DNA of 8,185 nucleotides from Pseudomonadota bacterium (lineage in GTDB: Bacteria > Pseudomonadota > Gammaproteobacteria > Pseudomonadales > Azotimanducaceae): contig JAACDS010000021.1 of NCBI GenBank assembly GCA_009936895.1, positions 1 to 8,185 on the forward strand. The letters run 5' to 3'. Of the stretch, positions 7,330-8,185 are shown in pieces (within the stretch, counting starts at the first letter, position 1; each line of letters opens with the position of its first letter). The notes under the pieces were generated by a model. That model searched no databases, was not told the origin of the DNA, and worked only from the letters and a program-made list of their open reading frames with translations. Position numbers and translations under genes: made by a program.

Positions 7330-7335
7330 AAGGAG
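7330..7335 (+). promoter_or_regulatory. Ribosome binding site of algR
   Basis: AAGGAG lies 9 nt before the ATG at 7345 and is the strongest Shine-Dalgarno sequence on the plus strand of this window. It is flanked by GACC (7322-7325) and GGTC (7337-7340), which could pair weakly around it. Confidence 0.7.
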
Positions 7336-7344
7336 CGGTCAACC

Positions 7345-8073
7345 ATGCGTATATTGATCGTAGATGATGAAACCCTGGCTCGAGACCGTTTGCGACGAAT
7401 GATTGAAAAAGATGGCCAGCATGAGGTCGTCGCCGACGTTGCCTCTGGTCTTGAGGCGGTCAGGGTAAGCGAAAAGCTTCGCCCGGAGCTATGCCTCCTG
7501 GACATTCGTATGCCAGGTATTGATGGCATAGAAACGGCCCAACATTTTCTGACGCAAGAAGAGTCGCCTGCGGTAATATTCTGCACCGCATACGAAGAAC
7601 ATGCTGTCCAAGCGTTCGAACTGCAAGCGGTGGGTTATTTACTTAAACCCGTGCGGCGAGAAGAACTGTTTCGTGCGATAGCCAACAGTGTTCGCCTGAA
7701 TCGCATGCAAATAGCCGCGGTTAAAAATATCGATGCGAACCGGCGCACTCATCTGTGTGCACGAACACACAAAGGCGTAGAATTGGTCAACATAAAGGAC
7801 ATCAGGTATCTCAAGGCCGACCAGAAGTATGTGTCCGTTCGTCACGTTGGAGGCGAGGTGATCATTGATGAAACTTTGCACGAGCTGGAAGAGGAATTTC
7901 CCGACTTGTTCACTCGTGTCCATCGCAATGCCTTGGTATATACCGATCACATTCTGAGCTTGGAAAAAGATGCCCTAGGTCAAATAGGTGTGCGTATGTC
8001 GAATGTTACGGAGTTGGTTGATGTGAGCCGGCGCCATCTGCCGGCGATCCGGAAAGTTATCCGGCGCTTATAG
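7345..8073 (+). CDS. algR: AlgR-type LytTR response regulator
   Basis: DNA-binding response regulator of 242 residues, close to the 248 of Pseudomonas aeruginosa AlgR. Receiver domain (1-120): acidic pocket D7 and D8, phosphoacceptor D53 in LLDIRMPGIDG, T81 in FCTAYEEHAVQAF and K101 in LLKPV. The LytTR DNA-binding domain (about 135-242) contains IRYLKADQKYVSV and the terminal block FTRVHRNALV with VDVSRRHLPAIRKVI. In P. aeruginosa AlgR controls alginate, type IV pili and virulence genes; here the regulon is unknown. The gene lies 206 nt after algZ rather than adjoining it, so a separate promoter or leader control is possible, although no clear sigma-70 box was found. It ends with TAG, 7 nt before hemC. 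Confidence 0.95.
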   Translation: MRILIVDDETLARDRLRRMIEKDGQHEVVADVASGLEAVRVSEKLRPELCLLDIRMPGIDGIETAQHFLTQEESPAVIFCTAYEEHAVQAFELQAVGYLLKPVRREELFRAIANSVRLNRMQIAAVKNIDANRRTHLCARTHKGVELVNIKDIRYLKADQKYVSVRHVGGEVIIDETLHELEEEFPDLFTRVHRNALVYTDHILSLEKDALGQIGVRMSNVTELVDVSRRHLPAIRKVIRRL

Positions 8074-8080
8074 TCCACCA

Positions 8081-8185
8081 ATGAATCAAATCACGATAGC
8101 AACGCGCGAAAGCGCTCTGGCGCTTTGGCAGGCGAATTTCATTCGTGACCGCCTGATGGAGGCGCACCCGGGACTCGACGTTAAC
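8081..8185 (+). CDS. hemC: Porphobilinogen deaminase (hydroxymethylbilane synthase), N-terminal part
   Basis: Only the first 35 codons are in the window. The product begins MNQITIATRESALALWQANF and continues to HPGLDVN, the usual N-terminal strand-helix of HemC (pattern IATRxSxLALWQA), the enzyme that joins four porphobilinogen units to hydroxymethylbilane for heme and siroheme. The ATG lies 7 nt after the algR stop with no good Shine-Dalgarno sequence, so translation is probably coupled to algR. The algR-hemC order is standard in Pseudomonas-like genomes. The catalytic domain lies outside the window. Confidence 0.95.
   Translation, partial: MNQITIATRESALALWQANFIRDRLMEAHPGLDVN

Noticed and set aside
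2339..8073. Genome-wide recoding of TAG to an amino acid
   Set aside because: TAG marks the family-typical C-termini of argH, lysA, dapF, algZ and algR, and TAA or TGA follows soon after several of them.

Overview
The window looks like a chromosomal segment of a gammaproteobacterium. It carries two gene neighbourhoods that are familiar from Pseudomonas-like and related genomes and here lie directly side by side. No mobile element, CRISPR array or RNA gene was recognised. No species can be named from the sequence alone.

Minus strand, read from about 5953 down to 1: argH (argininosuccinate lyase, interrupted by an in-frame TAG), lysA (diaminopimelate decarboxylase), dapF (diaminopimelate epimerase), a DUF484 protein, xerC (dimer-resolution recombinase) and a YigB-type HAD phosphatase that runs off the left edge. 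Gaps are 48, 9 and 13 nt, followed by a 4-nt ATGA overlap and a 1-nt TAATG overlap, so this reads as one transcription unit. DapF makes meso-diaminopimelate for peptidoglycan and LysA decarboxylates it to lysine. ArgH would perform the last step of arginine synthesis. XerC and YigB are the housekeeping passengers usually found downstream of dapF-DUF484.

Plus strand, from 6068 to the right edge: a membrane LytS/AlgZ-type histidine kinase, a 206-nt structured intergenic region, an AlgR-type LytTR response regulator, and the first 35 codons of hemC (porphobilinogen deaminase). The kinase and regulator form a two-component pair. The 114-nt divergent region between argH and the kinase gene contains an exact copy of the 9-bp core known as the AlgR target in Pseudomonas aeruginosa (CCGTTCGTC, minus strand), which suggests autoregulation and possibly control of argH.

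The main anomaly is the amber codon in argH at the position of a conserved serine, in a gene that is otherwise full length and free of frameshifts. TAG also terminates five of the seven genes whose ends are visible, and argH, lysA and dapF lie in one reading frame separated only by TAG codons. These facts could reflect a recent null mutation, a sequence error, or tolerated amber read-through; the sequence alone does not decide. The remaining content is ordinary core metabolism and regulation.
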